Under the pieces are notes generated by a model. It searched no databases. It was not told the DNA's origin and worked only from the letters and a program-made list of their open reading frames with translations. The translations under genes and the position numbers were made by a program. A DNA stretch of 64,000 bases from Mikania micrantha (taxonomy: Eukaryota > Streptophyta > Magnoliopsida > Asterales > Asteraceae), in the NCBI GenBank assembly GCA_009363875.1, contig CM018685.1, forward strand, positions 61,613,648-61,677,647, read 5' to 3'. Below, piece after piece: positions 1 through 10,506 of this stretch; positions within the stretch are counted from its first letter, which is position 1; every line of letters begins with the position of its first letter.

Positions 1-1
1 A

Positions 2-925
2 GAATACTTTCTGTTATTCGCTAATTGCAATCGCGGATCGCTTGTTTCCATGAACGTCCGAACCGAACTGTACAACATCGACGACAGCGAACATAGGGAT
101 TACTTATCCGTCGGTCAATCACAGCTCCCGTCGATCTACTTCATCTTCTCCGTAATTTACCTCTGTTTCTTAGGGTTTTGGATACATGAATGCCGTAAAA
201 ACAGACAATACGTTCACCGGATTCATATCCTCATGGCTGTATTGCTCGTGATGAAGGCACTCAACTTGATTTGTGCATCTGAAGACAAACATTACATTAA
301 AGTTACAGGTACGCCTCACGGATGGGATGTGTTGTTCTACACGTTTCAATTCTTCCGAGCGGTCCTGTTGTTCACGGTGATCATTCTGGTTGGGACCGGA
401 TGGTCAGTTTTGAAACCATTTCTGCAAGAAAAGGAGAAGAAACTGTTAATGATTGTTATTCCATTACAAGTTTTGGCAAACGTAGCTTCTGCAGTGATTG
501 ATGAAAATGGCCCATTCATCAAGAGTTGGGTCACTTGGAATCAATTGTTCTTGTTGGTAGATTTGATCTGTTGTTGCGTGATCATCTTCCCTATCCTTTG
601 GTCGATTCGTTCGCTGCGTGAGACCTCTAAAACAGACGGGAAAGCTGCTAGAAATCTGGCTAAACTGACCCTTTTTAGGCGGTTCTATCTTTTGGTGATC
701 GGATACTTATATTTCACAAGGATCATTGTTTTCGCGCTGATTACGATCTCATCGTATACATTTGAATGGGTGTCTAATGGGGCTGAAGAAGTGGCCAGTG
801 TTGTGTTCTATATGATGATGTTCTACATGTTCAGGCCAACTGATAATAATGACTACTTTCTTGTTGATGATGATGAAGAAAAGGAAGCTGAGAGATATTT
901 GCAGGCACTGGAGTTTGAGCTTTGA
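2..925 (+). CDS. GPR107/CAND-type seven-transmembrane protein, 5'-partial
   Basis: The reading frame is open from base 2, so the N-terminal part lies outside the window; the first in-window ATG (50) is internal. About 307 residues are visible, ending at TGA 923-925. Seven hydrophobic helices follow in order, starting near LPSIYFIFSVIYLCF and ending near VVFYMMMFYMFRP, then an acidic tail (VDDDEEKEAE). This matches the membrane half of the lung seven-transmembrane receptor family (GPR107/GPR108 in animals, CAND6/CAND7 candidate GPCRs in Arabidopsis), whose members are about 430-450 residues with a luminal N-terminal domain. The segment just before the first helix (YFLLFANC, then RTELYN) is typical of the family. 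Family members act in Golgi/endosomal trafficking or as putative receptors; a signalling role here is inference. No intron or frameshift is visible in the part shown. Confidence 0.9.
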   Translation, partial: EYFLLFANCNRGSLVSMNVRTELYNIDDSEHRDYLSVGQSQLPSIYFIFSVIYLCFLGFWIHECRKNRQYVHRIHILMAVLLVMKALNLICASEDKHYIKVTGTPHGWDVLFYTFQFFRAVLLFTVIILVGTGWSVLKPFLQEKEKKLLMIVIPLQVLANVASAVIDENGPFIKSWVTWNQLFLLVDLICCCVIIFPILWSIRSLRETSKTDGKAARNLAKLTLFRRFYLLVIGYLYFTRIIVFALITISSYTFEWVSNGAEEVASVVFYMMMFYMFRPTDNNDYFLVDDDEEKEAERYLQALEFEL

Positions 926-1001
926 ATTGTAGCATACATTACAAGTTAGTTAGCTGAAATGATTTTTTATTTTTATTCTTTAATTTCATGTATTAACAAT
1001 T

Positions 1002-1275
1002 AGAGTAAATTACGGTTTTAGCTTATGTGATTTAAGTGTTTTAACTATATCAAGAACATAATCTTTCATCAATTCAGCCCTGTGGTTTAAACAATTATCG
1101 GTTTTGGTCCCTCAAACTTAACTATTATAACGGTTTTGGCCCAAAATCTAACTATGGTTGGGGACCAAAACCGATAGTTGTCTAAACAATAGGGGCTGAA
1201 TTGATAGAAGATTCTATTTTAGGCCTAAATGGTTAAAACACTTAAACAACATGGACGAAAACCGTAACTTACTCT
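1002..1275. mobile_element. Foldback MITE-like element
   Basis: The ends are inverted copies: AGAGTAAATTACGGTTTTA at the left, and its near-complement ending in ACTTACTCT at 1275. Further in, AAGTGTTTTAAC pairs with GTTAAAACACTT, and an inner pair surrounds CCGATAGTTGTC. The whole 274 bp can fold on itself. No coding capacity. The flanks (AACAATT on the left, CAACATTT on the right) do not give a clean target duplication, so the superfamily is not assigned. It lies just past the 3' end of the GPR107-type gene. Confidence 0.6.
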
Positions 1276-1626
1276 CAACATTTAACATGTTATTCTAAAG
1301 CAACATTATTATTTTGTCTATAATGTGGTAAATATAAATCTTGGTCCATCATAACATGTAGCTTGAAAAGTTATTTTGAAAGCACAATCTTATGGTTCAA
1401 GATTTTCAAACAAAATCGGCATAACTTTCCTTGAAAATATAATTTCAATACGAAAGGTAAACCTACTCAAATTTATTTTTCATGTAATAAGTGAACTACT
1501 ATTATCAACCTACTTTTATTCGAGTTTACTTACTATTACTAAACAACGCAACCATGTTTTTCTCGGGTAAATAATGCATGACAGTACTCTAATATCAGAC
1601 AAGAAATTACAACAAACATGCATAAA
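1276..1626. other. AT-rich spacer, nothing recognised
   Basis: Only short chance reading frames; no motif, repeat or RNA gene seen. Confidence 0.6.
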
Positions 1627-1848
1627 CCAAGGGCTTTTAGCCTAATGGTTACCCCCTTGACTTCCCTATGGGAGGTCTTGGGTTCGAATCCGGGTTGAGG
1701 CATATTTGCTGAAGCAAAGTCAGGAGGTTTACCCAGTTGTGGGGTTCCTCCTGGGGTGGGCTCGGGCATACGCCCCAGAGCGTCAAATCCGAAGGGACGG
1801 TTGAAATCCCGTCTTGGGTGTTGTTGTACCAAGCCGTTCAAAAAAAGT
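1627..1848 (+). mobile_element. tRNA-derived SINE
   Basis: The head has RNA polymerase III internal promoter boxes: an A-box-like TAGCCTAATGGTTA (about 1638-1651) and a B box GGGTTCGAATCC (1680-1691), at tRNA-like spacing. A ~150-bp body unrelated to tRNA follows, ending in GCCGTTCAAAAAAA (1833-1846). The same GCCGTTCAA tail closes two other SINEs in this window (61491-61762 and 61780-61907). No acceptor stem can be drawn, so this is a SINE head and not a tRNA gene. No clear target duplication was found. Confidence 0.7.
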
Positions 1849-2044
1849 ATAAAACTAGGTTGCACATACCTTTCAAAATATGATAACCATAAGGTTGATT
1901 GTTTTGTAAGTAACTCGAGGCTAATAATTGCAACTTTTTCTTCATTTTAATAATTATAATGAAACTAATAAGGATTCTTCGGTTGATAAATAACATTTCA
2001 AAGTATTTTGTTTATTGTGTTAAATGGTTTAGCATTGTGTAATA

Positions 2045-2078
2045 CTAGGATTTAGGACCCGCGCGTTGCGGCGGGTCC
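2045..2078 (-). mobile_element. Helitron-type 3' terminus
   Basis: On the minus strand a GC-rich hairpin (GGACCCGC paired with GCGGGTCC, 2055-2078) is followed a few bases later by CTAG and then a T outside. Hairpin, short spacer, CTRR and insertion next to T is the 3'-end signature of Helitrons. The 5' end would lie to the right; a run of TACTAAAAA-type sequence near 2600-2640 (minus strand) is a possible but unproven partner. No Rep/helicase coding is seen, so it would be non-autonomous. Confidence 0.5.
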
Positions 2079-4105
2079 AATATACTGAACAGATATATCT
2101 CAATGTAAATACACTTGTTATATCAAAGACATTGACAATATCAATTTCTTTATGTAAAATATGTGGTGCTTTGAAGAATGTAAATCCCATATAATATAAT
2201 AGAATAATAGAATGTTATTACACTATGATGAAATAAATAAATGTCATAAAAGGTATAAGATACCTGCAAATTTGTAGATGAAGGATAAAAGAAATCAGTT
2301 ATTGTTTATTGTAATCTCCAAGAAAGAACACTTGCACATGTACTCGAGTCTTTCATCCTTTCCACTTTCCTCCTTCTGTACATATAATTGTAAAAATGCA
2401 TATTCAAACTACCTTTGAAGGGGTAGATTAGAAAACAATAGTGGACATTATGTTATTCATTTAATAACTAATGACTCTAGCAAATTATAACCCAAAGATC
2501 CATGGCCTCGTTCCTTGAATTGGGATCAATTTTATTCCAAGATCATGGTGCATATTTATATATAATACGTGATCAAAAACTTTAGTGTCCACCTAGAAGT
2601 CCTTTTTAGTATCCCTTTTTTAGTATCCTATTTTACATTCAAAAGGTATTATTGAATCTAAAACATTATTTCACGTAAATAATTAAATTAATAGTAATAG
2701 TTAAAAAAAATTAGTTGTTGTGATGACTTCTGAATTTTAAAGCCATTATCTCTTCCTATTTTGAAGAATGATATGCATACAATACACCCAACCATTTGAT
2801 CAGATTTTAAGTAAGTAAATACTTATAAATGAAAAGTTTGGACAAAAAATGTCTGATGGTATTCATTTTTATGTGTGGGAAAAAACCAAACCACATATTA
2901 TCCAAACTTCCTGGTCCATTTTGTTCCAAAGTTGGTGATATACCTAAATAATGTATTCAACACTCTAGCTTCTATTATGAAAAAAAAAAAAAAAAAAGCA
3001 AAACATTTGCCAAACACTTGCAAAGCATAAACAATGATTTCAAGATAATAGAGAATCAAAATCAAAGACCGAGAAAAATCTATTTGATTGCCAAATCCAA
3101 ACATGCAAAACTAATTTCAGAAGAAACAATAAAACCTAAATTCCTTTTGCTGCATTTTGAAGTGAAGGATTAAAGGGCATCCAAAACACATAATGAATCT
3201 TCTGAAACAACAAAAACAAAACCTAAAACCAAATAGAGACAAAAAGCAAGTGACTTATTACTATACAATGGACAAACATAAATCAAAATCGTACAAACAA
3301 ATCATTTGAACAACAGATTGCAAGACCTTTCAGGAATTGATTTAGGAGATTGCAGATAAAATTTAAAATCGTTATTGTTTACCTGCCGTTGAGGGTCAAC
3401 AATGAAGCCACCAACCACCGCTGATATTCAAAACGGCACCTGAATCGGAGAGGCGGCGATCGTTTGTGATGTCTAAGGGCTTTTCAAGTGAGGGAAACGA
3501 ATCAGTGAATGGAGAGAGAAAGAGGGTCACCTTCACCCTTAACCAACAACCCACCAACACCCTCATTCTTGTGCCTCCGGCTAGCCACATGGCCATCGTG
3601 CATCACCACCTTCACCATCGATCGCTATTTGAAAAAAAGAAACCCTAAATCAAAGGGAGAGAAGTAGAACGCAGAAGCTGCGGTAGTCAGAGGACGATTA
3701 CGGTTTGGCAGGGCGACGTCCACGAAGCGAACATATGGTGGAGGAGAAGTAAGGGTGGCTTGATTGTTGGTGTGGAAAGACCCCACTTCATAGCTTGGAG
3801 AGGAGAGGTGGAAGAAAAGGCTTAACACTGATGTACATACTGCATCACCACTTGTAAAAAAAGAAACAGTGTTTTCTTCTCACATTCACTTTCTGCTTTT
3901 TAATATATATATTAATGTGTATATTATTGTGTTTTATTTTTTATATCATAGTGTGTTATTTTGTTGTTATTTTTTATGCATTAAATAAGTTGTTATTTAA
4001 TTTTTTATGTTTTATGTATTAAAAGTACATAATTGTGTTATTTCACAATTGTGTTTTTTAAAACTCATAATTAACATAAATTATCTTAATTTTTGAAAAA
4101 TACAT
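2079..4105. other. Intergenic, no gene supported
   Basis: Mostly AT-rich. A more GC-balanced patch at about 3385-3830 contains short frames on both strands (under 70 codons, no recognisable domain) and may be decayed genic or promoter DNA. A poly-A run lies at about 2981-2997. Confidence 0.5.
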
Positions 4106-4320
4106 TTTAGTCATTGTGTTTTATGTTTATAATTGTGTTTTATGTTCAGGATAATTGTGTAACATACTCATCATTGTGTTTTACGTTCAGATCATTGTGT
4201 AATATAGTCATCATTGTGTTTTACATTCATGTCATTGTATAATATATTCATTATTGTGTTTTACGTTCAGCTAATTGTGTAATATAGTAATCATTATGTT
4301 TTACGTTCAGGTCATTGTGT
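4106..4320. repeat. 40-bp minisatellite
   Basis: About five tandem units of 40 bp. Each contains TCATTGTGTTTTACGTTCAG followed by TCATTGTGTAATAT or a close variant; unit starts fall at about 4131, 4171, 4211, 4251 and 4291. Confidence 0.8.
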
Positions 4321-4323
4321 GAT

Positions 4324-4465
4324 CACTATAGCTTAAAAGTACTTTTTCTGATTTTTTAAGCTATAGCGACCACATGTCTAAGCTATAGCGACCACATTCA
4401 AGGCGAAAAAGGCGGGGTTTGACTGAAACTTCGGCGGTTTTGGGAAAAACTATAGCGACCAAACT
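4324..4465. repeat. Cluster of CTATAGCGACC motifs
   Basis: The motif CTATAGCGACCA occurs three times within 100 bp, next to CACTATAGCTT and its partial complement AAGCTATAG. Such subterminal repeats beside a CACTA-like end could mark a decayed CACTA transposon terminus, but no second end was located. Confidence 0.3.
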
Positions 4466-5521
4466 GCGAACGCCCCTGAATTTTATCAAACACATAAAAG
4501 AAAATAACAAACTGACATGTAATGATGACTACATATTATGAAATAATCTAAAATAAAACATAATGTATCTATGTATGTATGATTGATAACGCAAACTTAG
4601 AAAGTTATACATTTTAAATCTTAAAAAATGTAGTTTTAGAAAAAAAGTTGACTTTTTAAGGGTTAACTTTTTAATGTTGGCGACGCTTGTCATTATTTTA
4701 AGCTATCTATTTTTTTTAATTTGTTTGTTTCTCAATCTTACTTAAATATTAATATTTTTTATTTAATCATTAATTATGGATGATACTTAATATAGGGCCA
4801 ATTACATATTTCACATTGCTAAAACTTTTTATTACATATTTATCCAATTATAAAACTAACTAAATTACATATTTCCCTTTCTAAACCAAATATATTACAT
4901 ATTTATCCATTTTATTAAAAAAACATTATGTATTTCATATTTTACCCTTAATAAAGTAACTAAACACAATTTACATATTTTCTCCTTACTAAGGGCAGTT
5001 TTGGAAAATGGGGAAATTTGTAATTTTAGTTTACCATTGTGATATATGTATTTTGGATGTTTAATAAGGGGATATATGATTTTATCCCATTAATACGTTA
5101 TTAATCAAAGAAATTTAGTATGAAATTAAATTATGAAGTTTTTTAATAAAATTGTTTTTATTCAAAGACTTCTTTTTAAGTTTTAAATACCATTAAGTTT
5201 AAATTATATTTATGAAAATATTAAAAAAACTAATAATGATACTAAATGTTTTTTATAAATGATTTATAAAAGATGTAATATATTAATAAGTATAATTTAA
5301 TTAAAATAACATTTATGTGTTACAAATAATAATAATTAATAGTAAAAAATGTTTTCAAAATCAACTTAACAGAATTTGTAATAATTACATTAAAGTTCAT
5401 AGCTTTGAAGATATATTTTGAGGACCGTTTGTGTCAAAAAATTATATTATATTTTATTTATTATATGTAATATGAATGTTTCTTTAACCAACGCAATATA
5501 TTGACTTTTCAAGAACCTAAT
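4466..5521. other. AT-rich intergenic DNA
   Basis: Very AT-rich with no supported gene. A patch at 4795-5095 has repeated TTACATATTT words and could be an old MITE; its ends are not clear. Confidence 0.5.
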
Positions 5522-6011
5522 TGTCACACCCTTATCGTTACAGAAGCGTGTCGTGTGACTTTCAAGGTTTCACAGTCATTGTTTGTAACAAAAGACACAT
5601 ATGTTTCTATATTACCGAGCAATGTTACAACTACATTAGCCACAAGCATAATTTAATAACAGTTTTAACTTCACACATATATACAATGCTATTACACATA
5701 TATACTATGCTATGTATCACACTTTTGAGTCTATTTCTCATAGACTCTGCTATGTGTCTCCAAAGATTGAGCTCCTAGCTCCACCCCCTGTATCATTATG
5801 CATATAAGAAAAGATGATTTTAAACAATCAATATATCGCTGGTGAGTTCAAAAGTTTTATTGTCAAAAATGTATGTAATGTATCCCAAACGAATCAAATG
5901 TTTGCATAAAAAGAGTTAAATAACATTTATGTCCCAAACTGTGTGTAAAACATTGGTATCCAGTGCGAACATTGTTCCTTCTAACAATGTCGTGTTTAGT
6001 TCCTGGCCAAC
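5522..6011 (-). mobile_element. Solo LTR C, left segment (LTR 3' end)
   Basis: It begins TGTCACACCC, preceded by CTAAT (5517-5521). The matching right end is 36 kb away, where TGTCACA at 41151-41157 is followed by CTAAT (41158-41162). Removing the nested material leaves an LTR of about 1.9 kb with TG/CA ends and a perfect 5-bp target duplication. Minus orientation is inferred from similarity of the right end to the LTR starts of family S. This is the outermost and presumably oldest layer of the stack. Confidence 0.75.
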
Positions 6012-8160
6012 TGTCACACCCCCACCCCTCGTCACCTCGTGTCTGGTCTGACGTCACTGAATCGGTTGCGGAAGCATAGTGGTGATGTCTCTGAGGTGAG
6101 GAGTGACTTACTTGAACCAATATCATAAGCACACAGATTAACTTAAAGTAATTACATTACCATGGTGTCGCAATTACAACCACATTACAACTATATTTAT
6201 TTAATTACAATACTAATTATTAAAGTGCAAATAACTCAAAGTGCATCCTCACCGTCTATTCCCGCTTACCTGCAAAAAGGTTTGAGTTTGAAACGTCAGC
6301 ACAAAGCTGGTGAGATCGACAGTTCAATTTAAAACAATATGATATGACAAGCATGTTCTCAAAAGTTCAGTTCTGGATAACCATGGGACATGTATCTAGT
6401 TCCTTTCGGACGTCTAGTCTGTCTCAAGATATTACCCGTCGGTACATATCTTAGTGCCTCATTATCTTAATGTCTATCACACCATTAAGAAGTTCGGGAA
6501 ACAGATAACAAACATTCACACAAGGGGAGATGCAACCCTCCCAGCGAATGGGGTGTCAACCAATAGTACTATCAATGTTTTCTGCTCGGCCACACATGGG
6601 TTCACTAGATACAGTTCAGAAATGAGGACTTTCAATGTCATGATAGGGTTCAGTCTACAGGCCAAAATCCCATGAAATCCCACAAAAGTCACAACAATCA
6701 CATGAAATCACACAGATATCAGTGACACATATCATATGTTCATTAACAGTTCAACAATGTTCCCCGATGTTTGAAAAAGATTAAAAATAAAAGGGGTTGT
6801 ACGAAACTCACCTGATAATGTAAGAGTAGCAAAATCTCTCAAGGCTAACAACAAAGAGATGATTCTGCATTTAATTATATTTAATTAATTATTTATGTTC
6901 TAGTTTACTGATTAGATCTTCCTGAACGTTCAATGTCAAAGACATTGCTTAGTAAATCATTAACTCGATATTAATTATATATTTAGTTAATTTAAGGTTA
7001 TATCATACAATGTATGATAATGTAGGAACCTACATTGCATTAGATTCCTAATTCAAAGTTGATGACACTCTTGATTAATCAGAATAATCTCTGATTAATC
7101 AGATAGTTAATGTTGTTGATTATAATGCTAAAACAGTTTCTAGATGGTTTAATGGCTTAGGAGTGATTAATCCTTATTATTGATTACCCAAATATCATGA
7201 AATATCACAATGTAGCATCAGAATAGGTGAAATAACCAGATTTAACATACTAATCTGACTGTTATCACAAACATCAGATAATCATTCCGATGAGTATGTT
7301 AATGATTGTGATTAGTTTGAAACACTTAGATTTAACCTTTGCATTTCAAAGATTAATCAAACTAATCACCTACATTGTTACAATCAAATGGTTTAAACCA
7401 TTATAATCATAGTTATGATTTCATGAAAATCGGGCATTACAACGGATCAAAACAAGGATTTAACCGTTAGAACTTCGTGTTCTTCATTTATAATCAATCC
7501 TAGCCATCATCTAGGCAATAATCAACAATCCTAACTATGTCATTACGTTCAATATCAAGATCTAATCAATCAATATCAAACTAGAAAGTTTAAACGGATC
7601 ATTACCTAATCAGACTGATTTCTGACTTCAAAATAACGATCAGAACTTGTTATGATGATCCCTGGTGCGATCCTTAGCTTCAGATGGCTTGAAAGATAGA
7701 TTTAGATGATGTATGTGTGTGTGTTTTCGTCTGGTTTGCGAAACAGAAACAAGAAGAAGAATAACTTCTTTCTTGCATGAAATCTGATGAAGTAGATCAG
7801 ATCACTGCACCGCCACATCCGTCGCGTACCGCGACCAAAAGCCCAAAAATGCTTCGCGTACCGCGGAGAAATCCGGAGGAATCTAAGATATTTTGCAACC
7901 ATCGCGTACCGCGGAGGATTCTCAAGCCCACCTCCGCGTACCGCGGTGAGTCCATTCGACCAATACTTAGAAATTTTTCTTCATTTTACTATTCCGGGCA
8001 ATCCAAGACTCCGTTTTGAACACGGTTTTCGCCCACGTTCATAATTTCTCACCTACTATTATTCTGTAACAATTACAAGTATTAAAACAACATGGGTTTC
8101 TAGAATGATCAAATGTACTCACGTCATTGATGACGTAAATTCTCGTTTGCAACTGTCACA
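6012..8160 (-). repeat. 3' LTR of element A
   Basis: Direct repeat of 14972-17120, offset 8960. It starts TGTCACACCC and ends AACTGTCACA on the plus strand, i.e. TG...CA ends. Near its transcriptional 5' side (7821-7950) it carries four near-palindromic CGCGTACCGCG motifs. Confidence 0.95.
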
Positions 8161-8199
8161 GTCTCCTCCTGTTAGAGGAATTTCGTCCCGAAATTTAGT
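8161..8199 (-). promoter_or_regulatory. Polypurine tract and conserved hairpin of A
   Basis: On the minus strand AGGAGGAGAC (8170-8161) directly precedes the 3' LTR and is the plus-strand DNA primer site of reverse transcription. Just upstream, AATTTCGGGACGAAATT (8195-8179) forms a 7-bp hairpin that is also present in element P at 29570-29588. Confidence 0.85.
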
Positions 8200-8223
8200 G
8201 AAGACTTACATTATGACAATCGT

Positions 8224-10506
8224 TTATGAGAATAGATGTGGGTACTTTGCTTTCATTTGATCTTCACGTTCCCACGTATATTCGGGTCCACGCTGTGAAT
8301 TCCATCGAATTTTAACAATAGGTATGCGACTACGCTTTAGTACCTTCACCTCTCGATCCATTACTTCAACTGGTTCTTCCCTGAATTGAAGTTTTTCGTC
8401 AATATGAATCTCTTCTAGAGGTACGATCAAGGATTCATCGACTAGGCATTTCTTCAAATTTGATACATGGAAGACATCATGAACGTTACCGAGTTCAGGA
8501 GGTAATTCAAGTCTGTAAGCCACTGGTCCAATTCGTTCAAGAATTTTAAATGGTCCTACAAATCTTGGTGAAAGTTTACCTCTCTTCCCAAATCTGAATA
8601 TACCTTTCCACGGTGAAACTTTCAACATTACTAGATCACCGATTTGAAATTCCAACGGTCTACGACGATTGTCAGCATAACTCTTTTGTCGATCGCGAGC
8701 AACTTTAATTCGTTCTTGAATCAATGCGATCTTATCAGTTGTTTCCTGAATGAATTCTGGGCCAATGATTTGGTTTTCACCTACTTCTGACCAACAGATA
8801 GGTGATCTACATTTGCGTCCATAAAGTGCTTCGAACGGAGCGCATTGAATACTAGTATGGTAGCTGTTATTGTATGAAAATTCAACAAGTGGAAGATGAA
8901 TATCCCAGCTACCTCCGAAATCAATCACACAGCTTCTGAGCATGTCTTCAAGAGTTTGATTTGTTCGTTCAGTCTGCCCGTCAGTTTGTGGATGATAAGC
9001 TGTGCTCATATTGATTTGTGTGCCCAGAGCATTCTGAAGAGTTTGCCAAAATCGTGACATAAATCGACTATCTCTGTCAGAAATGATAGAGATCGGTACT
9101 CCATGTCGAGATACAATCTCATTAACATAGAGTTTAGCGAGTCGATCCATAGAATAATCCTCTCGGATGGGTAAGAAATGCGCAGATTTAGTAAGGCGAT
9201 CAACGATAACCCATATCGAGTCATGATTACGTGATGTTCTGGGTAATTTAGTAATGAAATCCATAGAGATCTGATCCCATTTCCACATGGGAATCTCAGG
9301 TTGTTGCAATAACCCAGAAGGTCGTTGATGTTCAGCCTTGACTTTGAGACATGTTAAACATCGATCCACGTATTCAGCTATGTGTTTCTTCATTCCAGGC
9401 CACCAATAAAAGTCCTTAAGATCTTTATACATTTTATCAGCACCTGGATGAATAGAATACCTGGATTTATGCGCCTCATCCAAGATAATAGTTCGAGAGT
9501 TACCGAATAGGGGAACCCACATTCGGTCTTTGAAATACAATAGTCCATCGTCTTTGGTATCGAGTTTCTTATCTAATCCTCTTAGTCCCTCAGCAGAATA
9601 GTTCGTTGCTTGTAAAGCTTGTTGCTGAGCGTCTTTGACTTGAGGAATTAGACTGGTTTGAATAGTCATACCTAACGCTTTCACACGTAAAGGCTTGACT
9701 CGTTCCTTGCGACTTAAAGCATCAGCTACGACATTCGCTTTACCTGGGTGATAACGAATTTCACAGTCGTAGTCGTTTAAAAGTTCAACCCATCGCCTCT
9801 GTCGCATGTTCAACATTTTCTGATCTAGAATGTGCTGGAGACTTTTGTGATCAGTGTATATAATACACTTAGTTCCGTATAGATAATGTCTCCAAATCTT
9901 GAGTGCAAACACTACTGCACCAAGTTCTAGATCATGAGTGGTATAATTCTTCTCGTGTACTTTCAGTTGTCTAGAAGCATAAGCAATTACCTTATCCTTC
10001 TGCATTAGAACACACCCAAGACCTTGACGTGAAGCATCACAATACACTGTGAAGTTATCAGTACCTTCCGGTAGTGCCAAGATAGGTGCATTACAGAGTT
10101 TATGTTTCAACAGTTGGAACGCCTCCTCCTGTTGAGAACTCCATATAAACGGTTGATTTTTCTGTGTCAATGTAGTCAGTGGCAAGGCTATCTTTGAAAA
10201 GTTCTTGATAAACCGACGATAATAACCTGCCAACCCCAAGAATTGACGTATTTCAGTCGGGGTTCGTGGTGTCTCCCATTGTTTCACCGCCTGAATCTTA
10301 CTGGGATCCACTTGAATACCGTTTTGATTTACTACATGACCAAGAAATTGAACTTCTCGTAACCAGAACTCACACTTGGAGAACTTGGCGTATAATTTTT
10401 CACGTGCCAAAAGTTCTAAGATTAGTTTCAAGTGTTGAGCATGTTCTTGTTGGCTTTGAGAATAGATAAGAATATCATCAATAAATACAATCACAAACTT
10501 ATCCAA
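8224..10506 (-). pseudogene. Element A pol, 3' part: RT end, RNase H, integrase, chromodomain-like tail
   Basis: A 760-codon frame separated by a small deletion from the upstream gag-RT frame. It opens inside the RT active-site region (FIDDILIYS, YxDD-type box). Next come the RT/RNase H domain (VYCDASRQGLGCVLMQ, then TDHKSLQHIL), the integrase HHCC zinc finger (HKSRYSIHPG through CLTCLKVK) and the integrase core with its acidic triad in ISMDFITKLP, IISDRDSRF and DGQTERTNQTLEDML. The end is an SH3-like/chromodomain-like tail finishing EREDQMKAKYPHLFS. In an intact element this is one polyprotein with gag. The frame start is not a real initiation codon, because translation would have to enter from the upstream frame. 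The domains look intact, so the break is probably recent. Confidence 0.92.

Noticed and set aside
1638..1691. tRNA gene
   Set aside because: Pol III boxes are present but no acceptor or anticodon stem can be drawn; SINE head. The same applies at 61491-61762 and 61780-61907.
3396..3828. Possible small gene in a GC-balanced patch
   Set aside because: Frames under 70 codons on both strands with no recognisable domain or splice pattern.
10499..10506. Programmed frameshift between the two A frames
   Set aside because: It falls inside RT, and comparison with P shows missing bases, not a slippery site at a gag/pol border.
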